A DNA stretch of 64,000 nucleotides from Excoecaria cochinchinensis (taxonomy: Eukaryota; Streptophyta; Magnoliopsida; Malpighiales; Euphorbiaceae), in the NCBI GenBank assembly GCA_947683425.1, contig CANTUQ010000004.1, positions 32,813,001 to 32,877,000 of the forward strand, given 5' to 3'. How positions within the stretch are numbered: position 1 is the first letter of the stretch; the number at the start of each line of letters is the position of its first letter. The notes under the pieces were generated by a model that was not told where the DNA came from, ran no database searches, and saw nothing but the letters and a program-made list of their open reading frames with translations. Shown one piece after another: positions 34,276 through 48,193 of the stretch. The position numbers were made by a program, and so were the translations under genes.

Positions 34276-35592
34276 AAGAAAAAGGAACAGATTCTCTGCA
34301 ACTAGCAGCCTGTAATACACATTATCTTATCGGAAAAAAACCCTAGACAAGTTGGGAACGATAAGATAAAAATTCATAACAAAGATACAACACAAGATCA
34401 ACACCCAAAGAAAAAAAAAACAAAAAAACATAACAAGGTTAATTTTGGGCCAGTGTAAAGCCAAAATGATGGAGGTTGGCCATTATAGGGACCATTTCCT
34501 AGAATTATATTTGTTGTAATAATTGAAGAATTATATGATTAAAAACATGGATTAGGAATGAGAATAGATGCTGATTTTATTTTTTTAGGCAAAGGAGGAA
34601 GAAAAAGAAAAGATTGTTTAACTTATTTGTTGTTAATTTAATTGGCACTCTATTTGAGCCTTAGTATATTTTTTCTATATATACTCACTTTTTGACCGTT
34701 AACTATTCATTAATTTGACTATCAAAGAGTAAGAATTTCTGAGAATCAGTATAAGGTTTCACTATAGTTGTATAAATAAAATAGGTATTGAATTTAGTAA
34801 TAGAGCAATATATAATTGATATTGCGGATGGAGGTGGCAGAATAAGCTTTAGATTAAGAGAGAAAGGAATAATTGAATTCCAGAACAGGGAGAGAGTGTG
34901 GGGATGTCATTTGATTGGAAATCTCACTTTTTATTTGTTTATGTGTTTGGAATATTGTTAGTGGAAGTCAGAGTGTGGCCCATTCCTCTCTCTTAAGGTT
35001 ATTATTATTATTATTGTTATTAATATTAGTATTATTAATTTAATTTAATTTAATTTATTGCTTTTGTGCTTTTTATCCAATGGTCACTCTTAGGAGCTTC
35101 TATTGGAAGATAAAGAGAAGCCAAACTTGTCTCTTTAACGAAAAAATTTATATATATATATCCAGGCACTGCTTAGAAAACCAAATATGACATGATATGA
35201 CCTTTCATTCCATAACCTCTTTACTTGAAGGGTTCTAAATTATTTGTACTTACATTCTTGGAGATACATTTGCACATAGGGTACTGTGATGAAATGAAAA
35301 GAGAACATAACTTTGTAGAATTATCAAATAAAAAAAAAATATTCATAGTGTTATGTGATAATAAATAATGACTAATTCATTGAAAATCTGATATAAATAA
35401 AAAAGAATTATAAATTAATTTTATGTGGTTTTGAAAATTAATATATTTATAGAGAGCTTTATTCAAAAATTTCCAGTTTTCTCACTTTTATAAGGAGTAT
35501 ATTCATTATTTATGTCTTTAACCTATTTTAATTTAGGAAAATGCATTTTGGCCCGATAAATTTGGTCAGAATGAACTGAATTGATAACATGG
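34276..35592. other. 3' flank of the bHLH gene and intergenic sequence
   Basis: The 3' UTR is in the first few hundred bases; no strong AATAAA is close to the stop, only TGTAATA-type variants (about 34310 and 34515). An ATT/TTA repeat lies near 35000-35060. No further gene. Confidence 0.5.
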
Positions 35593-37300
35593 TGTAACAA
35601 CTCAAAAATCTTGATGCCGTAAATAATACTTTTCGAATCGTAATAAATAGTGTCATTCAGGATGAATAGTACTATTTGAGACTGTGATGCACTTTTCCTG
35701 GGCATTAGGAAGTACAATTTATGTAGAGTCCGAGAATGTAATTTAATATAAAATTGAGATTAAATAGGGTATCAAAAGTCGAAAATAAAAATAATTAGCG
35801 GATTCAGTATGAATAGTGCACACTTTGACTCGAAATTTGGCCAAGCTTAAAATTTGATCCAAAATTTATTATAAATAATGGAATGGTAATTTTAATGGCA
35901 AAAAGTGATAATAGAATTGAGATAGAAAAGTGAATTATCGGACCGGTATATTTATTGTTGGATTAAAAAATTTATCGAAACGATAAAGTTTTGATCCAAA
36001 ATTTTACACACACCCAAAGAATAATTTTTCCACCTTTGGAAATTAAATAAAGAAATATAAGATTTTTGAGGGAATGACATTTGGCACAATATGGACCATT
36101 AGATTGAATATTGACCAATTAAATCTTGGCCCTTCATTTCATACTATGTAAGTGTGGAAACTTCAAGAAAAATTCAGCCTTTTTCTCCATCCTTGGTTGA
36201 ATTCTTCTTCTCTCTTCCCTTTCCATCTTCTTCTTTAATCATCCATGGAGAAATTAGCCCAAAAACACTAAATTAAGCCTTAAAATCATAAGAATAATTC
36301 TGTACACTCTCTCCTTGACTTACTAAGTGAAGAATTGGTGAAAAATTTCAAGGTTGATAGGAAAATTTTGTGTCTTCCATAATATCCCAAGTGAAGAACA
36401 AGAGGAAAGAAGAAGAGGAAAGAGAAGAAAAGAGAAAAAAAGACGCTAATAAAGAAGGAAGCAAAGGGAATTAAGGTTTATGGATACCAATACTTATTTT
36501 TTTTCATGCTTATGCATGATTATGTTTGTGATCAAGTGTTGGATAAATGTTGATTTAATTGAAATTGATGCTATAAGTGTTTAATTGGATGATAAATGAA
36601 GTTGTATATATGATTAATTTGGACGCTGGACTTATAATTTACATTTTCCTCACTTTGCATACATTAAGTAACTCTTTGAAATTTTGATGTATATGCCAAA
36701 ATGCTTATGTGACTTCATAATCATACTTTTGATGAGTTCACAATTTAGTTATAACTTTTAGTTTAAAAAAAAAAATTGAATTTGAGTGTGTGAATCAGGT
36801 CTTGGCCGAATTGTCCATAAAGTAGGAACTAGTGATATTCTTGCATATTAAAGCTAATATTGGTATGATTGATGAGTATTCATCATAAATTCATGCAGGT
36901 AGCTTTAATGGTAGCATTTAATTGGCTTGGTTGAACCTGATGTGTAAAAATTTAAAAGTGCTCATTCTTATCCTTTGAAAAGGAATATAAATGATGTGAT
37001 GCGGTCCCATTTCCACTATGATATTATGATAGGTTGTAGTAATCTAGATGGAATTTTATGTTCTGTGATAAGTTTGAATTCATGTTATGTTTTGTGTTAT
37101 TTTTAGGTGAATTTTTAGTCTTGAGTGGTTGTTTAAGTTTAATTTTGCTTAAATAATGTTGAATCTTTGTTTTATTGATTTAGTGAAATTTTTATGTAAT
37201 TTTACCATATTTTTGTGTTTCATACAATGGTTAGAATTTCCTGACCACCGTGTGATTGTAAACAGGGGGTAAGCACGTGTAGGACCTTTTACACGGTGGT
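35593..37300 (+). mobile_element. partial long LTR (plus orientation)
   Basis: Starts TGTAACAACTC after CATGG and shares the layout and words (GGCCGAATTG, GAATAGTGC) of the LTR at 42043. The 3' end could not be found; it grades into a gag scrap near 37310. Contains an 11-bp inverted repeat GACCACCGTGT / ACACGGTGGTC (37243-37253, 37291-37301). Confidence 0.5.
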
Positions 37301-37309
37301 CAAGCTTAT

Positions 37310-37884
37310 GTCCACGTTCTATGCAATAGTAAATTCAACAATTAGATCTCTATTAGATGATGCATCAAGAGGGAGTTTTATGAACAAAATGCCTGAAGAA
37401 GCAATCTTACTGCTTGATGAAATGGCAACCAACGATGCATAATAGGTTAGCACAAGGAATATGCAGAAGAAACAAGGGGTACACAATGTCGATAAAGTCT
37501 CAATGCTAAAGGCTTAGAGTTTATAAAGAAGGAACTTAGTGGGCTGAAAATGCAAAATGTATTAGCTATATCTCAAAATGTAGTATGATTATACTTAACA
37601 AAATTCTAGCTAAGTTAGAACATCCGAGTAGTTTTACACAACCATGTGAATTAGGGGGGAATTTTGTAGGGCAAGCCTTGTGTGATTTGGGTGCCAGTAT
37701 TAATTTAATGCCCTATTCTTTGTGCAAGAAACTGAAATTAGGAAATATTAAGGAGACAAGGATGACCTTGCAGCTTGTTGATAGATCTATGAAACGACCG
37801 ATGGGCATTATTGAAGATTTGCTAGTCAAAATCGGGAGCTTCATATTCCACTACTATTCTTTTTATAATTTAATATTGCTCTAA
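37310..37884 (+). pseudogene. gag-protease scrap of an Athila/Tat-type element
   Basis: 37330-37440 reads RSLLDDASRGSFMNKMPEEA and LLLDEMATND, the gag block that is also present at 3303 in the first element. 37585-37850 reads CELGGNFVGQALCDLGASIN, then LMPYSLCKKLKLG and RMTLQLVDRSMKRPMGIIED, the retropepsin of Athila/Tat pol with DLGAS in place of DTGA/SGAS. Both are separated by stops; it ends at about residue FIF, near the start of the long minus LTR. Confidence 0.75.
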
Positions 37885-39708
37885 TAAACTTAAATATATG
37901 TGACACCCTTATATCATCATACTATACGTACAACGATTGATCTAACTTGGTTAAGTGATTTCCATGATTAGTGAAGTATATCTAATATTAACTTATTGCC
38001 AAAACTGGTAATTTTAAAAATTTTTGCTTACTTGTTTTTTAACATGTTTTCTTAGTTCTAAGCTATATTGCTTATTAGTTAACTAACTTCATTTATCTAA
38101 TAATCTTTTATATTTCATTTTCCAATTGACTTATAACTGTCTTAATTTACTATTTATTTGGTCAAAATTTCGTCAACATAATTGCTGCATACTAAACCTA
38201 CCTTCCTGCAAATCAAACAAACCACAGCCTATTATGGGTACAACAATCCATTTAACATATAATATAATTAATATCACCATAATCTCACCTACTCTAAATC
38301 ATAAACTACTCCAAATGTGCCACTTAATTTTACCGAAATCATAATTCCCTGTATAATATTGCCTACCCCCCCTGTAAATAAAAATTCTTTACACTTCTAA
38401 AAATCATACATTCATTCACCCTACTCCAATTCAAACTCCAACACAAGTTTTCCCGTCCTCCATTTTAGATCCAACCACACACATTATATAACATAATTTA
38501 TATATATCATCAACTCTCGGTACTTATTCCAAATATACAAAATACAAAGAAAAAATATTAATACATCAAAAACTATCAACTTTTAAAACAATTGTTTGAC
38601 ACAAACTCTTAATTACAATAGTATTCTAACTATCTATGTAGTGTACATGCCATCATAAAATGGAATTCAAGTTATCCATTCCCAAAAATTTCATCATTAT
38701 TGCCTTTTTGTCATGATTTCCAATCTAATATTAATCCTTTGGAACACTCATGTTAATCGCTTGATTTCTATCTTTTGACCTGCACGAGGATAAACCACGT
38801 GCTAAGCTTTACGCTTAGTGGTGACTACCAAATTTACTTTTCTAATTCATAAAATACAAAATATATTCCAAATTAAACATACATTTAAATGTTTAAAATT
38901 TTATACCAAAAATCAATAAATATTACCTTATAGTATTCATACGCATAATAATAAATTTTACATTCATCTATCAACTTTAGTCTTCTTTTCGTGTGCATAA
39001 GCCATTTCTATTACACTCACTTCATGTAATCAAGCAACATTTTATACATGAATTTAATGAACACATGCAAACAATTAACACTTTACAAAATATATATAAT
39101 CAAGTGCCTATATCAGAAATCAAGCTTCATTACTTGTAGACTAGCCTAAAAGATACTTATCCATTATGACATTATTAATTTTATGAAACTCTTAATAAAT
39201 TTGACGTAAACAAAATATAACTTTTAAATTCTATGTTTCATACCAAACACCATTTCATCATAATTCTTATGCCATAATTCAATTATTAGTCTATATACAT
39301 ATGTGGTATGCATGCTGTGAACATTTAGTTCCTATGTATACTTAAAGTCATTTTTATTGCATTTTTAATTAGAAAGTTCATTTACTATTTCATAGTTAAA
39401 TTACTATTTCATCTTCTAAATTATACATTTAATTTATAATTATTATTTTGTCATTTAAGTTTATTATTTCATGTTCAATATTTATTATTTTGCCCCTAGT
39501 AATATCCGATAGAAATCTCAGAACCGGATACATAGGACGCAGACTCTATAGGTCCAAAATACTTTAAAGTGATCCCGAAAGACCACCCAACATTTCAATA
39601 CATTTCATTGTACACTTTATCACTTTAACACTTTTACACTTTAGTAGATCGTCATTGGCCTACTAATGCGAGTCGCCATGACTCGCTAACATGGTATGAT
39701 GTCCCTAT

Positions 39709-41995
39709 TGTAAAGAGAGGTCAAGCTTGTGCTTTTTGGTTGAGTTTTTGCATGTTGGGACATAATCAGTATTAATTGATTTGTTAGGGGTAGTTTCATC
39801 ATTTGACCTTTTTGGGCTAGATTGCATTAATTAAGTTTTGTAGTTGGGCCACACTTGAATTAGGTTGATTTAAGGGACTTGTGTATGAGTTTTGATGGGT
39901 CAAAGGACCTTATAGAATTTTGACTTATGGGCCAATCAATGGATGCCATTTCGATTGTTTGGATTAGAATGACTTGGGAAGAGATTTGCATGGCTTTAAA
40001 AGCCATAATTTTGGTGCATTTGGGAGCAAAGAATTTGGCCTCCCTTCTTTCCCCAATTCAGCCATTTCCTTGTCCCTCAAAACTCATTTCATCTCCATTA
40101 GAATTATGCTCAAGTTTCCTTTTAGCCAAGCAAATGAATTCAAGTGTGTTTTAAGCTTAATAGGTAAGTTTCTTCTTATTTTTCTTCTCCTTCTTCCTTC
40201 ATGAGTTGAGGGTGAGGATTTGTGAATTTTGTGTATTGATGACTGTACTATGATTCTTTTGTAGAAATAAGTGGAGCTAAAGTTAAAGGAAAGGAGAAAA
40301 TTGGTGCAAGTAGAGCCAATTGAAGGATTTTGAGCAAGGTAGGGAAAAATTCATTTGGATGTGTTCTTGATGCTTAATTCCTATTTTGAGGTGTATGTGA
40401 ATGATATATATATTTTTGAGTTGCCTTGTTGTGGTTTGGTTTGATTAAGTAGTTGAATTAGGCAAGTAGAGTTTCTAGGGGAAACTCTGCTCAAATTTTG
40501 CTAAACCTCCGTGTGAGGTTTTAGTCATAAGCGGAGTTTGATAATTCTAAATTAAGTTATTCTAGTGCCGTCAGAACCACAACTTCCATACAACAAACAT
40601 CTTAGACATGACCATGAGCAAATTCTAGCTCTAAAACCCTTAAAAGTGGCCAAAACTGAGGTGCCTCTACTTTGGCCAGTTCAGTGGACCAGTTCTAGTT
40701 GTTTAGATCATATCCGATGTTTGAGAGGTCCAAATGACCTAAAATTTGTTCCATTGGAAACTTAACATCCTAGGAAACAATTGTTAAGAGGAAGTTTTGC
40801 CTAAAAATGAGGTTTATGTGTCAGTTTAGGCTGTGTAATTTGGATGTTAGAATGTTGTCTGATGTTCTATCTTTTTGAGGGGTCACCTAAGGGATGGCTC
40901 TGTCGCTCTCGTGAAAGTACAGGCTGGATGATGGCCTTTCTCCTCTTTTGAGACCTCACATTTAGTACGGATCCTTACCCACCGTGACCCTCCACTGTTT
41001 TGGCCATTAAACTGCTTATTTTGCATATTTCTGCAAGTTAATTGATGAATGTCTTAAATATGGAATTATGTCTTGAACATTTGAGGAATGTTACATAAAT
41101 AGCATGACTATATAAATGGCTTATAATAAATGGAATTTTAATTGTTTACTGAGCCTGTAATTATCGAGTCGTAGATAGATAAGCATGCCTATAGGGATTC
41201 CGAGTGCTGCAGCCTATGTTTGGACCACGGTACGATCCTTATACGTGATAGGATCCTTAATTGGATTCTTATGAGTTGTAGATCATGATAGATCCCGAAT
41301 ATGTTTTCGGATTGCAGTAGATCCTAATGTGTTCAGGGTACCTATGCGTTTTATCCACTTCCTTATAAGTGTAGGCATTTGATAAGCAATAAATGAGTAA
41401 TTTAAACATATAAGCATGTGATTATAAATGTATGTGTATATGACTGTTGATATGTTATGATATTATATTTTATACATATCTATTTTGTTTCTTTGATTCA
41501 TTTGTATATTATACGCTTGTGATTGCATTGATAACTGCTATGAGTTGTTATCTATTTCATGTGTTTTACTCACTAAGCCTTCACGCTTAGAACGAGTGTT
41601 TCATCCATGTAGGTACCAAAGACACGGTGATTTTGAAGGACACCTCGCATCTCCTTAAGGCAACACAATAGGAGTTCGCTTATGTAGGTTTTGTATAGGG
41701 TTGTGTAGAACTTTATAAATGTAACTTTTGAATGAGTATAACATAGTTTACGGTTTATAATAACAAAGATATTTGTACAGGCCTGTAATACTGTAATATT
41801 GTAATGAGACTTTTATTGTTATAATAATATAAAGTATGATGGCTTCTACTTGTATATCCATATGATTTCAAGTTAATAATAGGAAATTTTATATTTTGGC
41901 TTTTAATAACTTATGTTTTTCGATTAGAGATTTTGTTGTGTGGCATCCTTCACCTGCCGTGGTAACCCACTACGTGCGGATAAAGGGGTATTACA
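39709..41995 (+). mobile_element. solo LTR S4 (2287 bp) in L6
   Basis: TGTAAAGAGAGG … GGGGTATTACA; flanks CCTAT (39704-39708) and ACTAT (41996-42000), a 4/5 duplication. Conserved hairpin CTAAGCCTTCACGCTTAG at 41573-41590. It carries one degenerate CTGTCGCTCTCGTGA word near 40900. Same family as the LTR at the window's right edge (63574). Confidence 0.75.
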
Positions 41996-44964
41996 ACTAT
42001 GGCTAGCCAACTATATCCTGAACTAGACTTTACTACCAGACTTGTAATGGCCTGAAACTGGTATAGAAATGATCAGTGAATTTTGTAAAGTCTGTAGTGT
42101 AATTTTGGTGTGAAAGCAACAATTCTAGTACCTTGAATTACATAGGAGTTAAAAGGTTGAACGTGCTAGAGGTAGAGAAATCCTAGGATCCATTGGGAAG
42201 TTCTCTAGCTAAAAATGAGAGCAAGTAGCTAAATATATTTTATTATACCATTGAAAAGTACAAGTTATAAGGAGTCTGATAGTATAATTTGGAGGAAAAA
42301 TGAGGGCAAATAGGTCACCGAAAATCAAACTGAAGAAAGCCTCTAGTTCAGTTCAAATAGTAACCAAGTTTTACTAAGCTTTGACCGAATTTTTAAAAAT
42401 AGAAAATGGAGTCAAAATGATATTTTGAAGGTATAGAATAATTCTAAGTAATATTTAGAATTTTTTGATAGTGAAAAATTGATGTTTACGGCAGTACTAA
42501 AAAAGTGTCAAATCGGATCGGTTTAAGTGAACTGGACCTCAAACGGACTCCGATTGAGCTAAAATTTTTTATAGAGGCTATATTATATATTCTAAGAATG
42601 ATGGAATTATTTTTGGGAGAAAATTAATTGAGAAAATGACAAAATCATTTTGGGTTGGAAAATGTCTTAAAAATCGAAAATTGGTTCAAACCGGTTCAAC
42701 CACTTTGGTTGGACCTGGTCTGATTAAATTACCCACCTATATAAACCTCCTAAACAAGATTTATCTAGAGAAATCTTCAGAATTCAGCCGCCCTCCTCCT
42801 CCTCCCTTTAAGGCCGAATTGTATTTATGATTCTTCCTCCATTTTTCTTCATTTCTCTCTTCATCTCCCCCCAAATCCAAGCCTCTTAAGAAAATTTTAG
42901 CCTCTCTAAAATCTGATGCTGGTTATTAGAGTTCATTTGAAGTGGAAGAAGCAGAAGAAAATAAGTGAAAAAGTTTGTGTCAAATTGAGGTATGTAAATT
43001 TGATATTTTTAAATTATTTTAAAGGTTCAAATAGGTATTTTAGGATGTCTAGAGTATTTTTATGTAATTATATTGCAAAAAGGAAGTAAATTTATGGTGG
43101 TTTCTTTGACGTTTATATTCAGCCACATGGAGAAATCAAGGAAAGGAAAGTGCTTTAATGGTGAGAAATGAAAGAAATGAAGATCTAAGTGTGGAGATCA
43201 TGAATATAAGGTTACTGTATCCTCTTTTTTCCATGTTAAAAGTATGAATTTTAGTTATGCTTAAACATAAAGTATGTGAAATATGGATGTTAAATTGAAT
43301 CAGACCATGTAGTCATGCTTAGGAAGGTTAAAAATGAGATTTTGAATAATTAAAATTAAAAGATAAAACTTTGATGATGCGGGTATGGTTTGGCCGAATG
43401 TATGTCCATGGTTTTCCATGGTATATCATGATGTTTATGGCATTTTAATGATGTATAAGGAATGTTTGACATGAGATCTAGTTAGCTGAATGGATAAGGA
43501 AAGAAAAATAAACATAACGGATGATGTATGTTTAGGCCGAATGGTATACATAGTGAAAAGTATGATTTTGGTGAGTTTTAATGTGATTTAATGGATTAAT
43601 TAACATGTAATCTAGCTAAAGGAATGATAAATAAGATATAAATAATTTATGGTGAATGTATGTCATCATGACCGAATGGTATGTATGGTGTTATACATGA
43701 ATATGTTATGATATTATGACATATAAAGTCATAACTAGGTTAATTAACATGAAATCTAATCAAATGTATGAAAAATGAGATGAAAATAATTCATGGTAAA
43801 ATAATGGTATCTTGGCCGAACAATATGTATGGAAATTTCAATAGGTAGTTTGATGGTTTGATGAATTTAATGGCATGAAATGGTAATGGAATGGAAATGA
43901 AGTATATAACAATTGATTGAGATTGAAAAAAATGGAATAGTATGGTGAGATTTCATTAATTGAGTATATGGTAACTTGAAATGTATAAATGGAATGATTG
44001 ATGCCCTTAGTAGTAGTCTAGTGGTCAAATCTAGCTCAGGATATAATTGGCTAGCCATAGGGACATTGTACCATGGTGGTGAGCATGATGTCTCACCTAT
44101 TGTAGGTCAATGGCGGTCCTACTAAACTGTAGTGAAATGAACTGTAGGGGTGGTCATTCGGGGTCCCTCTAAACTGTACTGAAATGAACTGTAGGGGTGG
44201 TCCTTCGAGGTCCCTTTAAACTGTTCTAAAATGGAATATAGGAGTGGTCCTTCAGGGTCCCTCTAAAATGTATTGAACCTATAGGGTTCATGTCTCATGT
44301 ATCCAGTTTGAAAATTTCTGCCAGAATTTGCACTAGGGGTAATATGGTAAAAATGGAATTAAAGTGATTAATTTGGAGTTAAAATGGAAATTGAAGTGAA
44401 AAAGGACTTAAAGGAAAGAAATGTAAACTTTAAGGGTAAAATGGTAATTTGGTTCTTAAGTTAATTAAAAAGGGTAATAATGGAAAAAATGGATAATTAA
44501 ATGCTTATATAGGTAAATAATGATAAGATAAGATGAGATGAGTGTTAAGATAAGATAAGATAAGGAAAAGATAAGGATAAGATAAGATATGGATGAGATA
44601 AGATAGGATAAAGATGGAAGTGAAATTTGACTGGAAAATAGTAGTATTTTAAAGACTAATCGTTAATTATATGAAAGATTGAGATAATATGATAAAAATG
44701 GTAATGTAGTGCATAAATGAATTGAATAAAGGTTAATAATATAATTTAGTCATGTTTAAGGATTAAAATGTAATTTGGCATGAAAATGATATTTCAAGGA
44801 TTAAATGGTAATTTGAATATTAAATAAGGAGTTAAATAAGTTAATAAGACAAATTGGTGGCATAATTGTAAATAAGAGAAAGCCAGGGGTAAAATTGTAA
44901 TTTAAGAATAGTTAAAGGACCTAAATGTAAATATGACATAGTTGAAGGACCTAGATGCAAATAT

Positions 44965-45419
44965 TGTTGGGTTTCTTCGCAATAATTCAAATTAATGCAG
45001 CAGAATAAAATTGAAACCCAAACAGGATCCATGTATTTTGAATTGATTTTGAAAAGAGGTAATAAGATTTACCAACCTTTTGAACGAAATTAACTCCTTA
45101 ACTCGGACTACAGGCGCTTCCTCAATCACGAACACCCTCTACTGGTATCCACACGAACGAACCGACGAACAAAATTTGCAGGGGTGCTAGCTCCCTTACG
45201 TTGCGACTGGATTTTATGCTTTTTCTTTCTCAAAGAAAAATATGGCAGCTAGGTTTTTCTCTTTTAGGAATGACAGCCACTCTCAATCCTTTTTCTCTTA
45301 GGAAAAACGAGATTAAGGTTAATCTCTTCTTAACATATATCCACATATATATATGTATAAATTTTAAACCCTAAAGAGATAAATAGGGATATTATCTCTT
45401 ATTCAAAATTAAGAGATAT

Positions 45420-45450
<31 letters not shown>

Positions 45451-45539
45451 ATTTATTTCTTATTCGAAATAATAAGAAATATTATATTAATACATATTAT
45501 TATCTCATATTCAAAATATGATATATATTTATATGTATA

Positions 45540-45574
<35 letters not shown>

Positions 45575-46513
45575 GATTTCGAAATTAAATTAAATCCACA
45601 TTATAATTTCGAAATACCCTAATTAAAATCCATTTTGTTCATTTTGATTTTGGTGTGTGACCCAATAGGTTTATATTAAGTTGGTAGTAGGCCTAATCTC
45701 ATAATAAGTCCACAAGTCATAATTGGTCTCTAGCAAGACATTATGACTATCCAAATAATATAAATATCGTTAGTCCGATTTTAACCTGACAATAGAACAT
45801 GCCATTATCCTTTTGTCACACGATATCTTGTTTGAACATAAGTCATGGTCCATGTCAAATTTATATTGTTCAAACATATAATTTCCCGATCACTAAGTAG
45901 ACTGATAAATTCAAATGACATTGATCACACTATCAATTCATTCGAGCACGGCCATGCATTTTTACAGTCCTACTTATCGAGGGGCCCAACAGATATCTCT
46001 CTCATAAGAGAGGGACAAATTCCATCTTGATTATTCACTTTCCTCTGCATAATTCTCATTATGTCCGATCATAAACTTTATAATCATCCGATTAAAGATA
46101 ACGTTTGATTATGTCAAAACATAATGTTCCTTATGTAGGAAACCGTGATAACCTCAGGTCAAAGGATTCAATAACATATATATTATAAGATCACTTATGA
46201 CACTATCTCATGTAGTGATCTTACAGTGGGTCTATCCAGTACTTTGTTCTCTAACAAATACCTATAGATTTGATTTATATCATCATATATAATCATCCCA
46301 TGATTATCAATGCAAATCTATACTAGTCTTAATTTATCTTTATGCCCTTTAGTGATAAATGACTAGGGACGACATGAATAACATTGTTATTCATAAACAT
46401 TACAATAATATAACATCTAATAATATTAATGTGAAGAAAACTATTATATATAAATAAAAATGTAATGATTACATCAAGATCCAAATGTTTGGCCTAGGGC
46501 ATAAACACTAAAA
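44965..46513. mobile_element. Copia-like solo LTR (1549 bp) in L5
   Basis: TGTTGGGTTTC … CATAAACACTAAAA with duplication AATAT (44960-44964, 46514-46518). Excision rejoins GCAAATAT and GACATAG, matching neighbouring reiterated units. The end is AAAA rather than the expected AACA, a single change. Contains TG/TA microsatellites at 45430-45450 and 45540-45575. Confidence 0.75.
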
Positions 46514-48193
46514 AATATGACATAGTTGGAGGACTTAAATGCAAATGTGACATAATATGAGGACCTAATTATAATTATACCATAGTTAAGAGACCTAAAT
46601 GCAAATATAAAATTTTATGTGTATTAATTATATATATGTCCTTAAATGAGTGATTTAATTGAAATTAAGAATATTATTGCATGTAAATAATTAAATGAAA
46701 TAAATAATTGTCTAAGGTAAAATTGCAATTCTAGTAATGTTTTAAGGACGTAAGTTTAAATTGGTATAAGAATAATATTCTTAGGACTAAATGGTAAATT
46801 GTATATTAGATAAGGAAATAAGTATATTAATGAGTTAATTATTGCATTAATGTAAATAAGTAAAAAGTGAAGGGAAAAACTGTAAATTAGTGAAAGTCTA
46901 CGGATTTAAATGTAATATGTTAACAATAATGTAGAATAAAGGATTAAAAAGGTAAGTGATAAGTGATATGGATGCAAATTGTATAATTAATTGGCAATGG
47001 AGGAATTAATAATGTTACATTAATAGAATAAAGTTAATATTATGTTAATATTATTGTTATTGTCTAAGAGATTGATAAAGTAGTGTTAATGTAAATGTCA
47101 GTGTCATTGAAAATGGCAATAATATTAAATGTAGGAAAAATGTTATGTCATGTAAAAGATTTAGACATTTAGAGTTATGAATTAAAATAGTAAAATAAAG
47201 GTTAACAAGTGTATAAAAGAACGAAATTGAAAGATAAAACAATGTAATTAAGATAAATAACAATGTGTCGGGTAAATTTAAATGAATACTGTGAATTTCA
47301 TAATTGAAATATAAGTTACGATAAATGCAGAGTGTGTAATAGAGTATGTAAAGGACATTATTATAGAACTGATCTAAGTATATTAAATTGGGTTAATTAT
47401 CTCAAGTGTATATTATGATATGTAAATGATTAAAATTAAGTAGGGAAAATAGTGTAAATGTATTATGCTTATAGTTCTAAAAATGGTATTGTAAAAGAAA
47501 TATCAAGGATATGAAGAAAATGATAACGATTAATCAGTACTGTTAATAACAACGATGATGATTGCTCAATAGGTGTTTCAGTAACTAATACTGTACCCAA
47601 GTGTAAAATGTAACTGTAATTGATGTAAATAAGTTATAAACAAATAAAAAAAATAAATGAATACATTAATAAGATATTTACAAGGATTGTTAATATAATT
47701 GGTTATTAAATTAAGCGAATATAATAGTATTAATGTTAAAGTTAACAGTATAAGCGATAATGACACGAATGATATAAATAGTAATGTTAAATATGGTTAC
47801 TGAAATAATGACAAAGTACAAGATAAATGATTAAGGCAAAAGATTTATTAGGACGGTAAAAGTATGACATAAGTTATTTAAAAGTCTCAAGAAATAATGT
47901 TCATATAATAGGAATAAAGATATATGCTTGTGTGTGCATGCATATAGTAATAGTATGGAAAATTTATGATATGTATCCACCATTGGGCGTTTTAATGCTC
48001 AGCGCGTAGTATTGTTGCTGAGCACAGGTTATGAAGATAGGAAGTTTTTAAGTGGCCGGATTTTTTATAACAGTCGTGAAGAGGAGCGAATGCAGAGATA
48101 AAAGGATAGGTATGGCATGTATACGATTGAGGTGGACTATACGGTTTATGATTTATACATATGTTATGTATGGATTTTTCAGACAGTGCTATG

